64,000 bases of DNA, taken from positions 1 through 64,000 of the forward strand of contig NZ_JAIVKY010000002.1 of the NCBI RefSeq assembly GCF_020524325.1, read 5' to 3'. The stretch is from Sutcliffiella horikoshii. GTDB lineage: Bacteria; Bacillota; Bacilli; Bacillales; Bacillaceae_I. The notes below the pieces were generated by a model that was not told the origin of the DNA, made no database searches, and worked only from the letters and a program-made list of their open reading frames with translations. Shown here one piece after another: positions 19,983 through 30,373 of the stretch (positions within the stretch are counted from its first letter, which is position 1; every line of letters starts with the position of its first letter). Both the position numbers and the translations under genes were made by a program.

Positions 19983-20774
19983 TCAAGAAGCTCTGTGCTC
20001 TAGTCTTAACTTATCCGCGACCATCGCAATGAACTCACTATTTGTAGGTTTTGCTTTTGACATAGATACGGTATAACCGAACAGAGAAGAGATGCTGTCG
20101 ATATTTCCGCGCGACCAAGCTACTTCAATCGCATGACGAATGGCACGTTCTACACGGCTCGCTGTGGTGTTGTACTTTTTAGCGATATCAGGATATAGAA
20201 CCTTTGTGATGGATCCTAACAATTCGATATCATTGTACACCATCGAGATTGCTTCTCGTAAGTATAGGTAACCTTTAATATGAGCAGGCACTCCAATTTC
20301 ATGAATGATGCTTGTAATGTTGGCATCAAGGTTTCTACCTTTATTTTCTGGGCTGGAGGAACGAACAGATGATGAACCGGATCTCTTAAGGATAGGTGAT
20401 GCTTTTCCGCTTACTTGACGGATGTTGCCCACTAGGTTTTCCATATCAAATGGTTTTAAGATAAAATAGGAAGCACCTAAGTCGACCGCTTTCTTTGTCA
20501 CATCTTCCTGTCCAAAAGCAGTTAACATGATAACATTAGGAGATTTCTCAAGGTTCAGGCCACGCATTTTTTCAAGTACTCCTAAGCCGTCCAGGTGAGG
20601 CATGATGATATCAAGTACTAATACGTCCGGATTTTTATCTTGAAGCAACTGAAGACATTCTTGACCATTGTGAGCTACCCCTACAACTTCCATGTCCTCT
20701 TGCGCTGAAATATACTCTTCCAAAAGACCGACCAATTCGCGGTTGTCATCTACAACACATACTTTAATTTTCAT
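19983..20774 (-). CDS. spo0A: Sporulation master regulator Spo0A
   Basis: A 263-residue response regulator. The receiver domain has Asp9/Asp10 and the phospho-acceptor Asp55 in [13 protein letters not shown]. The C-terminal DNA-binding domain (about 145-263) includes [21 protein letters not shown]-like recognition helices and [18 protein letters not shown]. The frame stays open upstream, but the ATG at 20774 is preceded by GGAGGAAACTAGTTAT and matches known N termini. 0A boxes upstream suggest autoregulation. It lies next to spoIVB as in all Bacillus. Confidence 0.98.
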   Translation of the reverse strand: MKIKVCVVDDNRELVGLLEEYISAQEDMEVVGVAHNGQECLQLLQDKNPDVLVLDIIMPHLDGLGVLEKMRGLNLEKSPNVIMLTAFGQEDVTKKAVDLGASYFILKPFDMENLVGNIRQVSGKASPILKRSGSSSVRSSSPENKGRNLDANITSIIHEIGVPAHIKGYLYLREAISMVYNDIELLGSITKVLYPDIAKKYNTTASRVERAIRHAIEVAWSRGNIDSISSLFGYTVSMSKAKPTNSEFIAMVADKLRLEHRAS

Positions 20775-20847
20775 ATAACTAGTTTCCTCCTCAGTCCCTA
20801 TACTTTCTACAAAGCATGAAGCTCTTAATTTTATTCTAAATATTAAA

Positions 20848-20983
20848 TTCGACAATGCAACCTGTTTTCCTTTAAAAAATTTAAAAAACCGTAAAATTTA
20901 TATAAAATCTTTATTTTTCTCCAGAATACTCTTAAATTCGACGCAAACCGCACTTATTTACATTTATTTCAATATATGTCGAA
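20848..20983. promoter_or_regulatory. Spo0A-box region of the spo0A promoter
   Basis: Two perfect 0A boxes are present: TTCGACA at 20848-20854 (minus-strand TGTCGAA) and TGTCGAA at 20977-20983. A one-mismatch copy, TTCGACG, is at 20937-20943. Spo0A~P binds TGNCGAA, so the arrangement fits autoregulation. Promoter hexamers were not assigned with confidence. Confidence 0.65.
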
Positions 20984-21028
20984 AAATCTTTACACCCTTC
21001 ATCTTAACGTAATTTTTCGCAAAACAAA

Positions 21029-21057
21029 AGAAAAAAGCGAGCTGCCTTAGCCCACTT
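21029..21057 (-). terminator. Terminator of spoIVB
   Basis: Minus strand: AAGTGGGCT pairs with AGCTCGCTT (two G-U pairs) around AAGGC, followed by TTTTCTTTTG. It overlaps the spoIVB stop codon. Confidence 0.8.
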
Positions 21058-22342
21058 TTTTCTCTTTGTCCTTTTTATAAATATCAATACCCGCTTCGTT
21101 CAGCATCCATTCAATATGAACACCATATCCGCTTGTAGGATCATTTACGAAAACATGCGTGACCGCGCCAATTACTTTGCCGTTTTGTATAATTGGGCTT
21201 CCACTCATCCCTTGAACAATTCCTCCTGTTTTCTCCAAAAGGGCAGGGTCCGTAATTTTTATGACCATCCCTTTGGTGGCAGGGAATTTTTGCGGAATGC
21301 TGCTTAATACCTCTACATCGAACTCTTCCACTTTATCACCTTCGACCACTGTCAAGATCTTGGCAGGGCCTTCCTTCACCTCAGATGATAAGGCAATTGG
21401 CAATGCTTTATCTCTAATTCCGTTTTCAATATCCTTATGCAAGGTACCAAAAATCCCAAACGGACTATTTCTAGAGATATCCCCAATGGCTGAACGGTCA
21501 CTAGAGAATCGAGCAAGCTTTTCCCCAGGAACCCCATTACTGCCTTTATCAATGGAAGTAACCGTGGATCGTACGATTTGTCCGTCTTGGACAATAATTG
21601 GTTTTTTCGTGTCCATATCTGATATTACGTGTCCTAACGCTCCATATTTCATGGTAATGGGATCATAAAAAGTCATGGTTCCAATACCCGCTGCAGAATC
21701 CCGTATATACAATCCAATTCTGAAGGAGCTTTCTTGCTTGTCTTTTAAAGGAATAAGTTTCGTCTCAATGGTTTCTTTTTCTCGTGTGATGACAACATCA
21801 AGGGGGTTTCCGGTTTTGCCGGATTCTTGTACGAATGGAGCAACGTCACTCATTTGTTCAATGGTTTTCCCATTAATCTTTGTGATGATATCGCCAACTT
21901 GAATGCCTGCTATTTCTCCAGGTGATTTTTTCCCATCTTCTGTGTCCACTTGGTGATGACCTACTACCAGTACACCTAACGTATTTAACTTTACGCCGAT
22001 CGATTGACCACCAGGATACACTTTATATTCAGGTATGACATCTACATTGACTTGCTTAACCGGGATACCTGCCAGTTGTAAAACAACCTGCCCTTCCCCA
22101 GCCTTTTTGCCTTGGAATGCTAATGTTCTATCGTTTGCCTCAATCCCGAGAGAGGAGGAAGAATCTTCGTTTACCTTTGCAGTCACCGGAACAGATGACT
22201 GGAAATGTAACCCTTGCCCTTCAAACATCGTTATTTTATTCGGGATTTGGACATACTCTTTAAATGGTTGACTTACACATAATACCATGACTGAAACAAG
22301 GAGAAATACACCAACAATTTTTCTAATTATATCTTCTCTCAA
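21047..22342 (-). CDS. spoIVB: SpoIVB serine peptidase (sigma-K checkpoint)
   Basis: A 431-residue S55-family protease made in the forespore and secreted into the intermembrane space, where it cleaves SpoIVFA to release pro-sigma-K processing. An N-terminal membrane anchor (about 8-25) is followed by a PDZ domain (about 115-190, [17 protein letters not shown]). The peptidase domain has the nucleophile Ser about 382 in GMSGSPIIQ. The start is a TTG at 22342 with GAGGAG 11 bases upstream; an ATG nearby is out of frame. Confidence 0.96.
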   Translation of the reverse strand: MREDIIRKIVGVFLLVSVMVLCVSQPFKEYVQIPNKITMFEGQGLHFQSSVPVTAKVNEDSSSSLGIEANDRTLAFQGKKAGEGQVVLQLAGIPVKQVNVDVIPEYKVYPGGQSIGVKLNTLGVLVVGHHQVDTEDGKKSPGEIAGIQVGDIITKINGKTIEQMSDVAPFVQESGKTGNPLDVVITREKETIETKLIPLKDKQESSFRIGLYIRDSAAGIGTMTFYDPITMKYGALGHVISDMDTKKPIIVQDGQIVRSTVTSIDKGSNGVPGEKLARFSSDRSAIGDISRNSPFGIFGTLHKDIENGIRDKALPIALSSEVKEGPAKILTVVEGDKVEEFDVEVLSSIPQKFPATKGMVIKITDPALLEKTGGIVQGMSGSPIIQNGKVIGAVTHVFVNDPTSGYGVHIEWMLNEAGIDIYKKDKEKKVG

Positions 22343-22630
22343 ACATTTTCACTCTCCTCGGTCCTATCCCACACCATTCATGGCTACATTATATAATTTT
22401 GCCTTGTCCGGCTACATTTATAACAACGATATTAATTTAAATGCTACCCATTATGGATAGTTATGTAATATGGGGAGAATGGGGATAAATATCAGGAGGA
22501 GGGATGGGGAATATTATGTAAATGTGGGGCTGCTTTTGAAAGGCCGCTATCGTTGTTAAATTTCAGTGAGTTTAATGGCCTTGGCTAGGTATTTCAAAAA
22601 TATCCTTGTCACCAAGGGCTTCGTATTGGA
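22343..22630. other. Intergenic region with plus-strand G-runs
   Basis: No gene is visible. Between 22470 and 22535 the plus strand carries four GGGG runs and a GGAGGAGGG separated by AT-rich loops, unusual for this genome and possibly able to form a G-quadruplex. The spoIVB promoter should lie near 22343-22420, but I could not assign forespore promoter elements. Confidence 0.4.
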
Positions 22631-22790
22631 GGTGAGGATCTCTCCTCTTGATTTCTCGTCACTGATGTCTTCATAACCGCGATGAGGACGTCTCTCCTAC
22701 TGATTACTCGTCACTGATGTCTTCATAGTAGCGATGAGGACCTCTCTCCTCCTTTTTCTTCGTCACTCAAGTCTTCATAACGATGAGGAC
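22631..22790. repeat. 52-bp tandem repeat array, locus 2
   Basis: Units start with CTCGTCACTGATGTCTTCAT at 22655 and 22707, and a variant (TTCGTCACTCAAGTCTTCAT) at about 22759, with a partial unit at 22631-22654. Spacing is 52 bp, as in the array at 1-213, and the sequence is the same family. Within a unit CTCGTC can pair with GATGAG (one G-U). As at locus 1, the array lies immediately beyond the terminator of a minus-strand gene, here recN. Confidence 0.88.
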
Positions 22791-22791
22791 C

Positions 22792-22826
22792 CAAAAAAGC
22801 CGTCCACACTCAATATGCGAACGGCC
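22792..22826 (-). terminator. Terminator of recN / the nusB-recN operon
   Basis: Minus strand: GCCGTTCGCA pairs with TGTGGACGGC around TATTGAG, followed by TTTTTTGG. It begins 16 bases past the recN stop. Confidence 0.88.
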
Positions 22827-22841
22827 AATCACTCTAATCCA

Positions 22842-24548
22842 TTACCCCTGCTTAATACTCCCCGCAATCTCCAACAACTCTCGTGCATGCTCCTTCGTCA
22901 ACGAAGTAATCTCCACACCAGAAATCATCCGCCCGATCTCACGGACCTTTTCATCTTGATCCAGTCCTCGCACCTTCGTTTTCGTGCGCTCAGCGGATAC
23001 TTCCTTACTGATGAATAGATGGGTGTCTGACATGGCAGCAACTTGCGGTAAGTGGGAGATACAAAGCACCTGCGAATCAATCGAAACCTGATAAATCTTC
23101 TCAGCGATAGCCTGCGCCACCCTGCCGCTGACTCCTGTATCGACCTCGTCAAAAATGATGGATGTGATGCCTTGGTGTCTGGAGAAGATACTCTTCAAAG
23201 CAAGCATAATCCTAGAAAGCTCTCCACCAGATGCTACTTTAGCCATTGGCTTCAATGGTTCCCCTGGGTTTGTTGTAAGGTAAAACTCCACAACATCCAC
23301 GCCGTTCTTCCCAAACACAACATCACCTGATGCCTTTTCTTTTTTCACATCCATATTCACATCAAAGATTGCTTTTTCTAAGTACAGGTCTTTAAGCTCT
23401 TTATGGATGCTCTTCATTAGTTTCTCAGACGCTTTTCTTCGTGCATCTGTAAGTGATTTTGCTTCAAGTGCAAGATCTTGTTTGAGCGACTCTAATGACT
23501 CCTGCAGCTGGTGGATATGCGAATCCCGGTTTTGCAGGGTCTCGAGCTCTTCTTCTATTTTCGAAGCATATTCCAACACTTCAGCAACCGTAGTGCCATA
23601 CTTGCGCTTCAGCTGTTTAATTTCATTTAATCTGCCCTCTATAAAATCAAGTCGGTTTGGATCAAACTCAAGCTGATCTATTTCGTCTCTAATACGATAA
23701 GATAGTTCTTCTAATTGATAATAAGAATTGGAAATGATTTCATGAACATCTCTAAGGTTTTTATCGATTTCTTCGAGACCTTCCGATTCAGACATGGCTT
23801 GTCCGACCCAATCAAGTCCCTTTTGTTCCCCGTGCATCGCATGGTAACAGTTGTTGAGCGATTGATAAAGGCGCTCATAGTTACTGATTTTGTTCCGTTC
23901 CTCGAGAAGTTCATCTTCTTCATTCACGGTTAATTGCGCATTACTGATTTCTTCTGCTTGGAACTGCAATAAATCAAGGCGATGTGCAACCTTTTGTTCA
24001 TTTTCCGTGAGTTCTAGCAGCCTTTTTTCTACATCCTTAAAAGAAGTATAAATATTTCTATACTCTTGAAGTTCCTTTTGAACAGCCACTCCGCCAAACT
24101 GGTCTAAAAGCGAGAGATGTAAATCAGGGTCCATCAGTTCCTGGTGTTCATGCTGTCCGTGTATGTCCACCAATGTCTGACCGACTTCCCTTAAGAGGGC
24201 AATGGTGACAAGCTTTCCATTAACGCGACAAACACTTTTGCCTGTAGCATGGATTTCTCGTCTCAAAACAACCATTTCGTCTTCAATATCAATACCAAGC
24301 TCCTGACAAACTTTATAAGCTGGATGTTTCTCATCTTCAAGAAGGAACAAGCCCTCCAATTCCGCTCGTTTTTCTCCGAAACGGACAAATTCATGTGATC
24401 CCCGTCCACCTGCCAGCAAGTGGATGGCATCAATGATAATGGATTTACCCGCTCCAGTCTCCCCGGTTAGAACTGTTAACCCTTTGTCAAAAGAAACAGA
24501 AAGGGATTCAATAATAGCAAAATTCTTAATCGTTAACTCAGCAATCAT
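22842..24548 (-). CDS. recN: DNA repair protein RecN
   Basis: A 568-residue SMC-like ATPase used in double-strand break repair. The N terminus MIAELTIKNFAIIESLSVSF leads to Walker A GETGAGKS. A long coiled-coil middle (about 160-360) precedes the C-terminal ABC signature SGGELSRIMLALK and Walker B IIFDEVDTGVSG. The start at 24548 is preferred over upstream in-frame codons because of GAGGATG ten bases away and the family N terminus. Last gene of the operon with ahrC, yqxC and dxs. Confidence 0.96.
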   Translation of the reverse strand: MIAELTIKNFAIIESLSVSFDKGLTVLTGETGAGKSIIIDAIHLLAGGRGSHEFVRFGEKRAELEGLFLLEDEKHPAYKVCQELGIDIEDEMVVLRREIHATGKSVCRVNGKLVTIALLREVGQTLVDIHGQHEHQELMDPDLHLSLLDQFGGVAVQKELQEYRNIYTSFKDVEKRLLELTENEQKVAHRLDLLQFQAEEISNAQLTVNEEDELLEERNKISNYERLYQSLNNCYHAMHGEQKGLDWVGQAMSESEGLEEIDKNLRDVHEIISNSYYQLEELSYRIRDEIDQLEFDPNRLDFIEGRLNEIKQLKRKYGTTVAEVLEYASKIEEELETLQNRDSHIHQLQESLESLKQDLALEAKSLTDARRKASEKLMKSIHKELKDLYLEKAIFDVNMDVKKEKASGDVVFGKNGVDVVEFYLTTNPGEPLKPMAKVASGGELSRIMLALKSIFSRHQGITSIIFDEVDTGVSGRVAQAIAEKIYQVSIDSQVLCISHLPQVAAMSDTHLFISKEVSAERTKTKVRGLDQDEKVREIGRMISGVEITSLTKEHARELLEIAGSIKQG

Positions 24549-24570
24549 ACCATCACATCCTCGCGTGATT

Positions 24571-25020
24571 TTATAGCATATTAATAAAGCGGTCGGATAA
24601 CTCTTTTGCATCCTCCGGTGTACGGCAAATGATTAAACATGTATCGTCACCGCAAATAGTTCCGAGAATTTCTGACCAATCTAGATTATCAATTAAAACA
24701 CCGATGGCATTTGCATTACCCGGCATCGTTTTCATCACAATCATATGGCCTGCGATGTCTATTTTCACAAACGCATCCATCAAAGAGCGTTTAAGTTTTT
24801 GCAGAGGATTAAAGCGTTGATCTGCTGGAAGGCTGTATTTATATCTACCGTCTAATAGCGGAACTTTTACGAGGTGAAGCTCTTTAATGTCCCTTGAAAC
24901 CGTTGCTTGGGTTACATTAAAACCTAAGCTTTTCAGACGATCGACAAGCTCGTCTTGTGTTTCGATTTCGCTGTTTGTTATTAATTCTCTAATCTTTATG
25001 TGTCTTTGGCCCTTTGTCAT
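24571..25020 (-). CDS. ahrC: Arginine repressor/activator AhrC (ArgR)
   Basis: A 149-residue protein of the ArgR family. The N-terminal winged helix (about 1-70) contains [30 protein letters not shown]. The C-terminal oligomerisation and arginine-binding domain has [15 protein letters not shown] and [12 protein letters not shown]. It represses arginine biosynthesis and activates catabolism. It is in the conserved yqxC-ahrC-recN order; a GGGG-type site precedes the ATG at 25020. Confidence 0.97.
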   Translation of the reverse strand: MTKGQRHIKIRELITNSEIETQDELVDRLKSLGFNVTQATVSRDIKELHLVKVPLLDGRYKYSLPADQRFNPLQKLKRSLMDAFVKIDIAGHMIVMKTMPGNANAIGVLIDNLDWSEILGTICGDDTCLIICRTPEDAKELSDRFINML

Positions 25021-25112
25021 GTTGGCACCCCTTAATAATCTATATAACCTAGCTCTATGTTAATGGAAACCTTTCAATATGTAAAAGAAAAAAGGAACAA
25101 CCATCGTAATAG

Positions 25113-25949
25113 TTATTCCCCTTTTTCGACCTTCAATTGTAGGTGCGCATCTGCAACTAGAGCGGATATGGAAGTTTCGAGATTATTTTCTGCGGTATCT
25201 TCTGTATGCCCATTCCATTGCAAATGAAGGAGGAATTCAATGTTTCCCTCTCCTCCCTTAATAGGAGAGTAAGAGGCATTCATCACGTCATACCCTTCCT
25301 TCAAGCTGAAGTCAATAATCTTATCCATCACCGCTTCGTGTATCTTCGGTTCGCGGACAATACCTTTCTTGCCTACTTGCTCTCTTCCTGCCTCAAACTG
25401 AGGCTTAACAAGCGCCACTACGTTGCTGCCTGATACAAGCAAGGTCTTTAAGACAGGTAAAATTAATTTCAGTGAGATAAATGATACATCAATGCTAGCA
25501 AAATCCGGCATGCCTTCATTTAAATCAACAGGTGTAACGTATCTGAAATTGGTTCGCTCCATCACGACAACCCGTTCATCTTGACGGAGTTTCCATGCAA
25601 GTTGATTGTACCCTACATCAAGTGCGTAGCTAAGCTTTGCACCATTTTGGAGAGCGCAATCCGTGAACCCGCCAGTAGAAGCTCCAATATCAAGTAATAT
25701 CTTATCCTTCACATCTAAGTCAAAGACTTTAAGCGCTTTTTCAAGTTTTAAACCGCCTCGGCTTACATATGGCATCACATTCCCTTTTACAGTCAAAGGG
25801 GCATCCAATGCTACTTTTTCACCTGGCTTGTCCAGCCGTTGTTCATTTGAATATACAAGTCCAGCCATAATGGAGCGCTTTGCTTTCTCGCGTGTTTCCA
25901 CAAGGCCGCGCTCCACTAAAAGGACATCTACTCTTTCTTTTTTCGCCAT
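25113..25949 (-). CDS. yqxC: TlyA-family rRNA methyltransferase (YqxC)
   Basis: A 278-residue protein with an N-terminal S4 RNA-binding domain (RVDVLLVERGLVETREKAKR) and a FtsJ-like SAM-binding domain (DIGASTGGFTDCALQNGA at about 89-106, then DVGYNQLAWKLR). TlyA proteins 2'-O-methylate ribosomal RNA cytidines; some are described as haemolysins, probably indirectly. It starts seven bases after the end of dxs, so the two genes are cotranscribed. Confidence 0.93.
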   Translation of the reverse strand: MAKKERVDVLLVERGLVETREKAKRSIMAGLVYSNEQRLDKPGEKVALDAPLTVKGNVMPYVSRGGLKLEKALKVFDLDVKDKILLDIGASTGGFTDCALQNGAKLSYALDVGYNQLAWKLRQDERVVVMERTNFRYVTPVDLNEGMPDFASIDVSFISLKLILPVLKTLLVSGSNVVALVKPQFEAGREQVGKKGIVREPKIHEAVMDKIIDFSLKEGYDVMNASYSPIKGGEGNIEFLLHLQWNGHTEDTAENNLETSISALVADAHLQLKVEKGE

Positions 25950-25955
25950 ATATCC

Positions 25956-27848
25956 TTAAGCCCTTTTTTGTTTTCTTCTAGCTGCAATCAATTTAACATT
26001 TTCCACGACTTTTTCTGTTGTTAAATCTATTTCCTGTAGCAGCTCCTTCACACTTCCATGTTCAATGAAGCGATCCGGAATTCCCATTCTTACCACACGG
26101 TTCGTGTACCCATTATCGCTTGCAAATTCAACAACCGCACTGCCGAACCCACCTTGAAGGACTGCTTCTTCAATCGTTACAAAAGGTATACCTGATTTGA
26201 AGAGGTCATGTAATAACGCCTCATCCATCGGTTTAATGAACCTTGCATTGACCACTTTTACGGACAGATTTTCTTTTTTCAAGTAATCAGCAGCTTCAAG
26301 CGCCATTCCAATTGTCGTTCCGAATGTCAGGATGACAGCGTCTGTTCCTTCTTTCAACACTTCCCACGATCCAATTGGAATTTCTTTTAATTCCTCGTCC
26401 ATTTTGACACCCAGACCGTTACCACGCGGATAGCGAAGTGCAATCGGGCCATCATCATACTTATTAGCCGTATAGACCATATGTTGTCCTTCGTTCTCGT
26501 CTTTTGGCATCATCAGGACCATGTTAGGTAAATGTCTTAGGAAGGCGATATCAAAAACACCTTGGTGCGTTTCGCCATCTTCCCCAACCAAGCCGGAACG
26601 GTCAATTCCAAAGAACACATTCAAGTTTTGACGGCAGACATCATGCACGACTTGGTCGTACCCTCTTTGCAGGAAGGTAGAATAAATAGCCAGGAATGGT
26701 TTCATTCCTTGTGTTGCAAGTCCGGCTGCCATCGTGACAGCATGCTGCTCTGCGATTCCAACATCGAACATTCGATCTGGAAATTCTTTTGCAAATCCTT
26801 CAAGCTTAGATCCTACAGGCATTGCAGGTGTCAAGGCTACAATGCGCTCGTCTTCACGCGCAAGTCTTCGAACAGTTTCACTGATTACACTACTCCACGC
26901 CGGTGGTCCGCCAACAGGCTTTAGGAAGTCACCCGTTTCAATTTTATACGGACCTGTTCCGTGCCAAGTACCGATTGTGTCCAGTTCAGCCGGCTCATAG
27001 CCTTTTCCTTTTTTCGTGACCACATGGATCAAGACAGGTCCTTCTGTCTTCTTAGCATATTTAAGATTTTCAATTAAATCGTTGTAGTTATGTCCATCAA
27101 TTGGACCTAAATAGGTAAAACCAAGTTCTTCAAAAAACATACCGCTGACAACAAGGTATTTCAAACTGTCTTTGATGCGCTCAGCCGTTGACGCCAGTTT
27201 CCCGCCAACTGCAGGTATTTTCTTAAGAAGCACTTCCAGTTCGTCTTTTACCCAATTGTATTTACCAGCTGTGCGCATTCTTCCTAGCGCACTGTGCAAG
27301 GCACCAACATTCGGCGCAATGGACATTTCATTATCATTTAAAATAACAATCATGTCTTTCTTTTCGTGGCCGATGTGATTTAAAGCTTCTAGGGCCATCC
27401 CGCCAGTCAAAGCTCCGTCACCGATGATCGGAATAACATACTCATCTGTTCCTTTAATGTCTCTAGCAGCCGCCATACCCATCGCTCCGGAAAGAGAGGT
27501 GGAAGAGTGTCCAGTCTCCCATGCGTCATGCTCGCTCTCATTCCTTTTCGGAAACCCACAGAGACCTTTATATTTACGCAACGTATCAAAATCACATGCT
27601 CTACCTGTTAAGATTTTATGAACGTAGGCCTGGTGTCCAACATCCCATAAAAACTTGTCTTTAGGACTGTCAAATACTTTGTGCAAGGCAACAGTAAGTT
27701 CGACCACCCCAAGGTTTGGCCCGATATGGCCGCCTGATGTGGAGAGTTGCTCAATCAGAAAACGTCTGATATCCTCACTAAGGCTCTCCAATTCATCTAT
27801 AGACATTTTCTTTAAAAATTGCGGATTTTTAATCTTTGTAAGATCCAA
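25956..27848 (-). CDS. dxs: 1-deoxy-D-xylulose-5-phosphate synthase
   Basis: A 630-residue thiamine diphosphate enzyme for the first step of the MEP isoprenoid pathway (pyruvate plus glyceraldehyde-3-phosphate). Motifs are [18 protein letters not shown], the ThDP motif [15 protein letters not shown] ending ILNDNEMSI, and the transketolase [15 protein letters not shown]. The start is a TTG at 27848, giving [20 protein letters not shown], in line with homologues. It follows oapA by 22 bp and shares the operon with ispA, another isoprenoid gene. Confidence 0.97.
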   Translation of the reverse strand: MDLTKIKNPQFLKKMSIDELESLSEDIRRFLIEQLSTSGGHIGPNLGVVELTVALHKVFDSPKDKFLWDVGHQAYVHKILTGRACDFDTLRKYKGLCGFPKRNESEHDAWETGHSSTSLSGAMGMAAARDIKGTDEYVIPIIGDGALTGGMALEALNHIGHEKKDMIVILNDNEMSIAPNVGALHSALGRMRTAGKYNWVKDELEVLLKKIPAVGGKLASTAERIKDSLKYLVVSGMFFEELGFTYLGPIDGHNYNDLIENLKYAKKTEGPVLIHVVTKKGKGYEPAELDTIGTWHGTGPYKIETGDFLKPVGGPPAWSSVISETVRRLAREDERIVALTPAMPVGSKLEGFAKEFPDRMFDVGIAEQHAVTMAAGLATQGMKPFLAIYSTFLQRGYDQVVHDVCRQNLNVFFGIDRSGLVGEDGETHQGVFDIAFLRHLPNMVLMMPKDENEGQHMVYTANKYDDGPIALRYPRGNGLGVKMDEELKEIPIGSWEVLKEGTDAVILTFGTTIGMALEAADYLKKENLSVKVVNARFIKPMDEALLHDLFKSGIPFVTIEEAVLQGGFGSAVVEFASDNGYTNRVVRMGIPDRFIEHGSVKELLQEIDLTTEKVVENVKLIAARRKQKRA

Positions 27849-27870
27849 AAGGGACCACTCTCTTTCCTTG

Positions 27871-28470
27871 CTAATTTCGCTTATTTTTACGCTTTTTGTT
27901 TTCCTTTAACACTGCAATGTTAAATTTGTCTTCTAGTATATAAAACAGTCTTCCTACTTGAAACAGGATAGGCGTGGAATACCGAATCGCCATCGATTTT
28001 CCGAAAGCCTTTCCACCAACTGTAACAGCCGCCACAACACTTGTGAAGACAACAGCCACAATATAGTGGAACAAAGAGTCCTCTGTTTGCCCTACTGACA
28101 GGGTAAACGATATCACTACTATCGCAGATGCGGTACCACTAATAATTCCAGAAATATCGCCGATAACGTCATTACAGAAACTTGCAAACCTATCTGCATT
28201 CCTGACAATTTGAATAGCTTGCTTGGAACCGTTTACCCTTTCTGCTGCCATGGCATGGAACGGTTTTTCATCTGCTGCTGTGGATGCAATACCAAGCATA
28301 TCGAAAAAAATCCCGATAAAGACGATGATAAAGACAATGACCATTCCTACTGCCCATGTTACTCCTGAGAGCAGATAGGTGGAAACGATTGAAAAAATAG
28401 CCGCTAACACGAGTGTGATAACGGCGATAGCTAAACTCCAATTTATTGCATCTTTCCATTTATTAACCAT
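27871..28470 (-). CDS. oapA: OLE-associated membrane protein OapA
   Basis: A 199-residue protein with four predicted membrane spans (about 10-33, 39-61, 106-126 and 133-152). Between spans 2 and 3 is a conserved polar loop, [20 protein letters not shown] followed by [18 protein letters not shown]. The C terminus is strongly basic ([11 protein letters not shown]). The ATG at 28470 is chosen over an upstream TTG because of the GAGTTGGG site and homologue length. OapA proteins bind OLE RNA as a dimer and hold it at the cell membrane. The OLE RNA gene lies directly upstream in the same operon, so the pair is complete here. Confidence 0.93.
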   Translation of the reverse strand: MVNKWKDAINWSLAIAVITLVLAAIFSIVSTYLLSGVTWAVGMVIVFIIVFIGIFFDMLGIASTAADEKPFHAMAAERVNGSKQAIQIVRNADRFASFCNDVIGDISGIISGTASAIVVISFTLSVGQTEDSLFHYIVAVVFTSVVAAVTVGGKAFGKSMAIRYSTPILFQVGRLFYILEDKFNIAVLKENKKRKNKRN

Positions 28471-28569
28471 AGTATAAAATCCCAACTCTATATAAGTAAG
28501 CTTTTGTAGTTATCTTACATTTTATTATAGACAATATTATTTAATCCACCAAACTTCAATCGTTTATTA

Positions 28570-29185
28570 TGTATAAGTGGTCATGCATTGAGTAAAAACT
28601 GCGGCTTAGGTCCAGTAGGTTTTCCCAAGCAAGTACCAGATGTCGCCATACTGGCGGTTTCCCTTTAAACCTGCCTTAGCCGTGTCGCCAGCGACTAGAC
28701 TGGATTACCACTTAGTCCGCACTATAATCCCCAATACATGTCTTAATGTCAGAACAGTCTAGGAGTTTTCCTCTACAGCCCTTAACCAGATCTTAGCCTC
28801 TTTTGCAGAACGGATTTCATATGGAATACATAGATAGATTCACCGGCCTAGTGAATAGATCCCATACCATAATCCCCTCCGACTCCACTCAAGGCAGGCT
28901 ACGCTGTATATGCCTAACCCAGTTAGACATATAGCAGGTTTATCACCATTTCACCACTTGCTCCCCTAGGGGAAAAACAAGGGTGAGAATGGGCCTCCAC
29001 GGAAGTAGGGTCTTCGCCCACATGCCATTGTGGATCGCCCTACTACCTTAACTCCCAGCATCAACCCAAGGCTGGGCGCCTCAAGCCGACACAAGGAACT
29101 TCATCGATGTGCCCTTTAGCGGATTTTTAGGCCCGCCTTCAGATAAGGTGGACTGACTAGAATACTGCACCACTCATTTGTACCA
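28570..29185 (-). ncRNA. ole: OLE RNA (ornate large extremophilic RNA)
   Basis: A 770-bp gap between ispA and oapA holds about 615 nt without coding capacity, far richer in GC and in paired segments than its surroundings. Visible helices include CGCTGTATATGCCTAAC with GTTAGACATATAGCAG (28902-28937) and TTCAC/GTGAA near 28840. The minus-strand 5' part contains CTTATCTGAAGGCGGGCC, and GGCTTGAGGCGCCCAGCC further on. The gene order nusB-folD-xseA-xseB-ispA-OLE-oapA-dxs is the classic OLE location. OLE forms a membrane ribonucleoprotein with OapA and other proteins, linked to tolerance of cold, alcohols and magnesium. Ends are estimated. Confidence 0.93.
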
Positions 29186-29239
29186 TACACTATACCACAA
29201 AAAGAGGAAATGCTCAATTTTGACTGCTACTTTTGTCGA

Positions 29240-30136
29240 TTAATGGTCTCTTTTGGCAATTAAATCGCAAAGTTGCTCCAAAAGATCCGACTCTAATGGG
29301 ATTTCCTCTAAAATTTGCTTTGCCTCTTTAATATGATATTCCAACTTTTCTTTCGCGCCATTCATAGTTAAAAGAGAAGGATAGGTCGTTTTTTCGTTTA
29401 GGGTATCAGACCCTACCGGCTTGCCAATTTTAGCGGCATCCCCTTCAATATCCAGAATGTCATCCCTGATTTGGAAGGCAAGACCGAGGTGGTCGGCAAA
29501 CTGATCCAACTTAGAAATCTGTTCTTCTGTTGCATCTCCCAGTATGGCACCTGCCACAATACTAAATCCGAGAAGCTTCCCTGTTTTATTTCTATGTATA
29601 TATTCAAGGTCTTGAAGTGAGAGTTGTGCACCTTCTCCCTCCATATCCGCTACTTGTCCTCCGACCATTCCTGTTGGCCCTGCAGCTTTGGCTAGCTCCT
29701 TCATCAGAGTGACAACTTTTATTGGCTTGACGTCTAGATTCAATAGATCTTCCATGACCTCAAAGCTATGCGTGAGCAGGGCATCACCAGCCAAAATTGC
29801 CATCGCTTCACCGAACACCTTATGATTAGTCGGCTTTCCGCGTCTGAAGTCGTCATCATCCATACTCGGCAGATCATCGTGCACTAAAGAATAGGTGTGT
29901 ATCATCTCTACGGCACAAGCTACCGGCATTCCGAGTTCTTCAGGTTTCCCAAAAGACTTCAACGTAGCAAGTACTAACAAAGGCCGAAGTCTTTTCCCGC
30001 CTGCCTTCAAGGAATAATTCATGGATTCAAGTAAAACTTCCGGTGCTTCCACAACATTCATATAAGAAAAAAGTGCGTCCTCCACCAACTTCTTTCTATC
30101 TTTCATAAAAGTTTGTAAATCCATCACCTGTGACAA
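29240..30136 (-). CDS. ispA: Farnesyl diphosphate synthase
   Basis: A 298-residue trans-prenyltransferase. The first Asp-rich motif is DDLPSMDDDD and the second is DDILDIEGD, with GGKRLRP near the start and GGQVADMEGEG in the middle. It condenses dimethylallyl and isopentenyl diphosphates to farnesyl diphosphate. The best start is a TTG at 30136, abutting the xseB stop, with AGGAGG 11 bases upstream; an ATG at 30124 is possible but further from the site. The OLE RNA follows. Confidence 0.95.
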   Translation of the reverse strand: MSQVMDLQTFMKDRKKLVEDALFSYMNVVEAPEVLLESMNYSLKAGGKRLRPLLVLATLKSFGKPEELGMPVACAVEMIHTYSLVHDDLPSMDDDDFRRGKPTNHKVFGEAMAILAGDALLTHSFEVMEDLLNLDVKPIKVVTLMKELAKAAGPTGMVGGQVADMEGEGAQLSLQDLEYIHRNKTGKLLGFSIVAGAILGDATEEQISKLDQFADHLGLAFQIRDDILDIEGDAAKIGKPVGSDTLNEKTTYPSLLTMNGAKEKLEYHIKEAKQILEEIPLESDLLEQLCDLIAKRDH

Positions 30137-30373
30137 TTAAGCTTCATCCTCCTGTACTTGGAATGACTCCAATTCGCCATTTTCTTTTAAAATCTGTTCC
30201 ATTTCTGCCTCCACATTAGAAAGCTTGTCATGACAAAGCTTGGACAATTTCATTCCTTCTTTGTAAAAAGAAATGGCTTCTTCTAATGGCACATCTCCTT
30301 CTTCAAGCTTTTCCACAATGTTTTCCAAATCTTTCATTGCTTCTTCAAAAGTAACGTCCTTTTTTTCAGTCAT
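30137..30373 (-). CDS. xseB: Exodeoxyribonuclease VII small subunit
   Basis: A 78-residue helical protein ([20 protein letters not shown], then [14 protein letters not shown]), the usual size and pattern for XseB. It complexes with XseA to degrade single-stranded DNA. It overlaps xseA by 8 bp, which suggests coupled translation. Confidence 0.95.
   Translation of the reverse strand: MTEKKDVTFEEAMKDLENIVEKLEEGDVPLEEAISFYKEGMKLSKLCHDKLSNVEAEMEQILKENGELESFQVQEDEA

Noticed and set aside
22655-22790. Hammerhead ribozyme, because the unit contains CTGATG
   Set aside because: The core lacks CUGAUGA and GAAA in the required order; the other array has CTGAAG at the same place.
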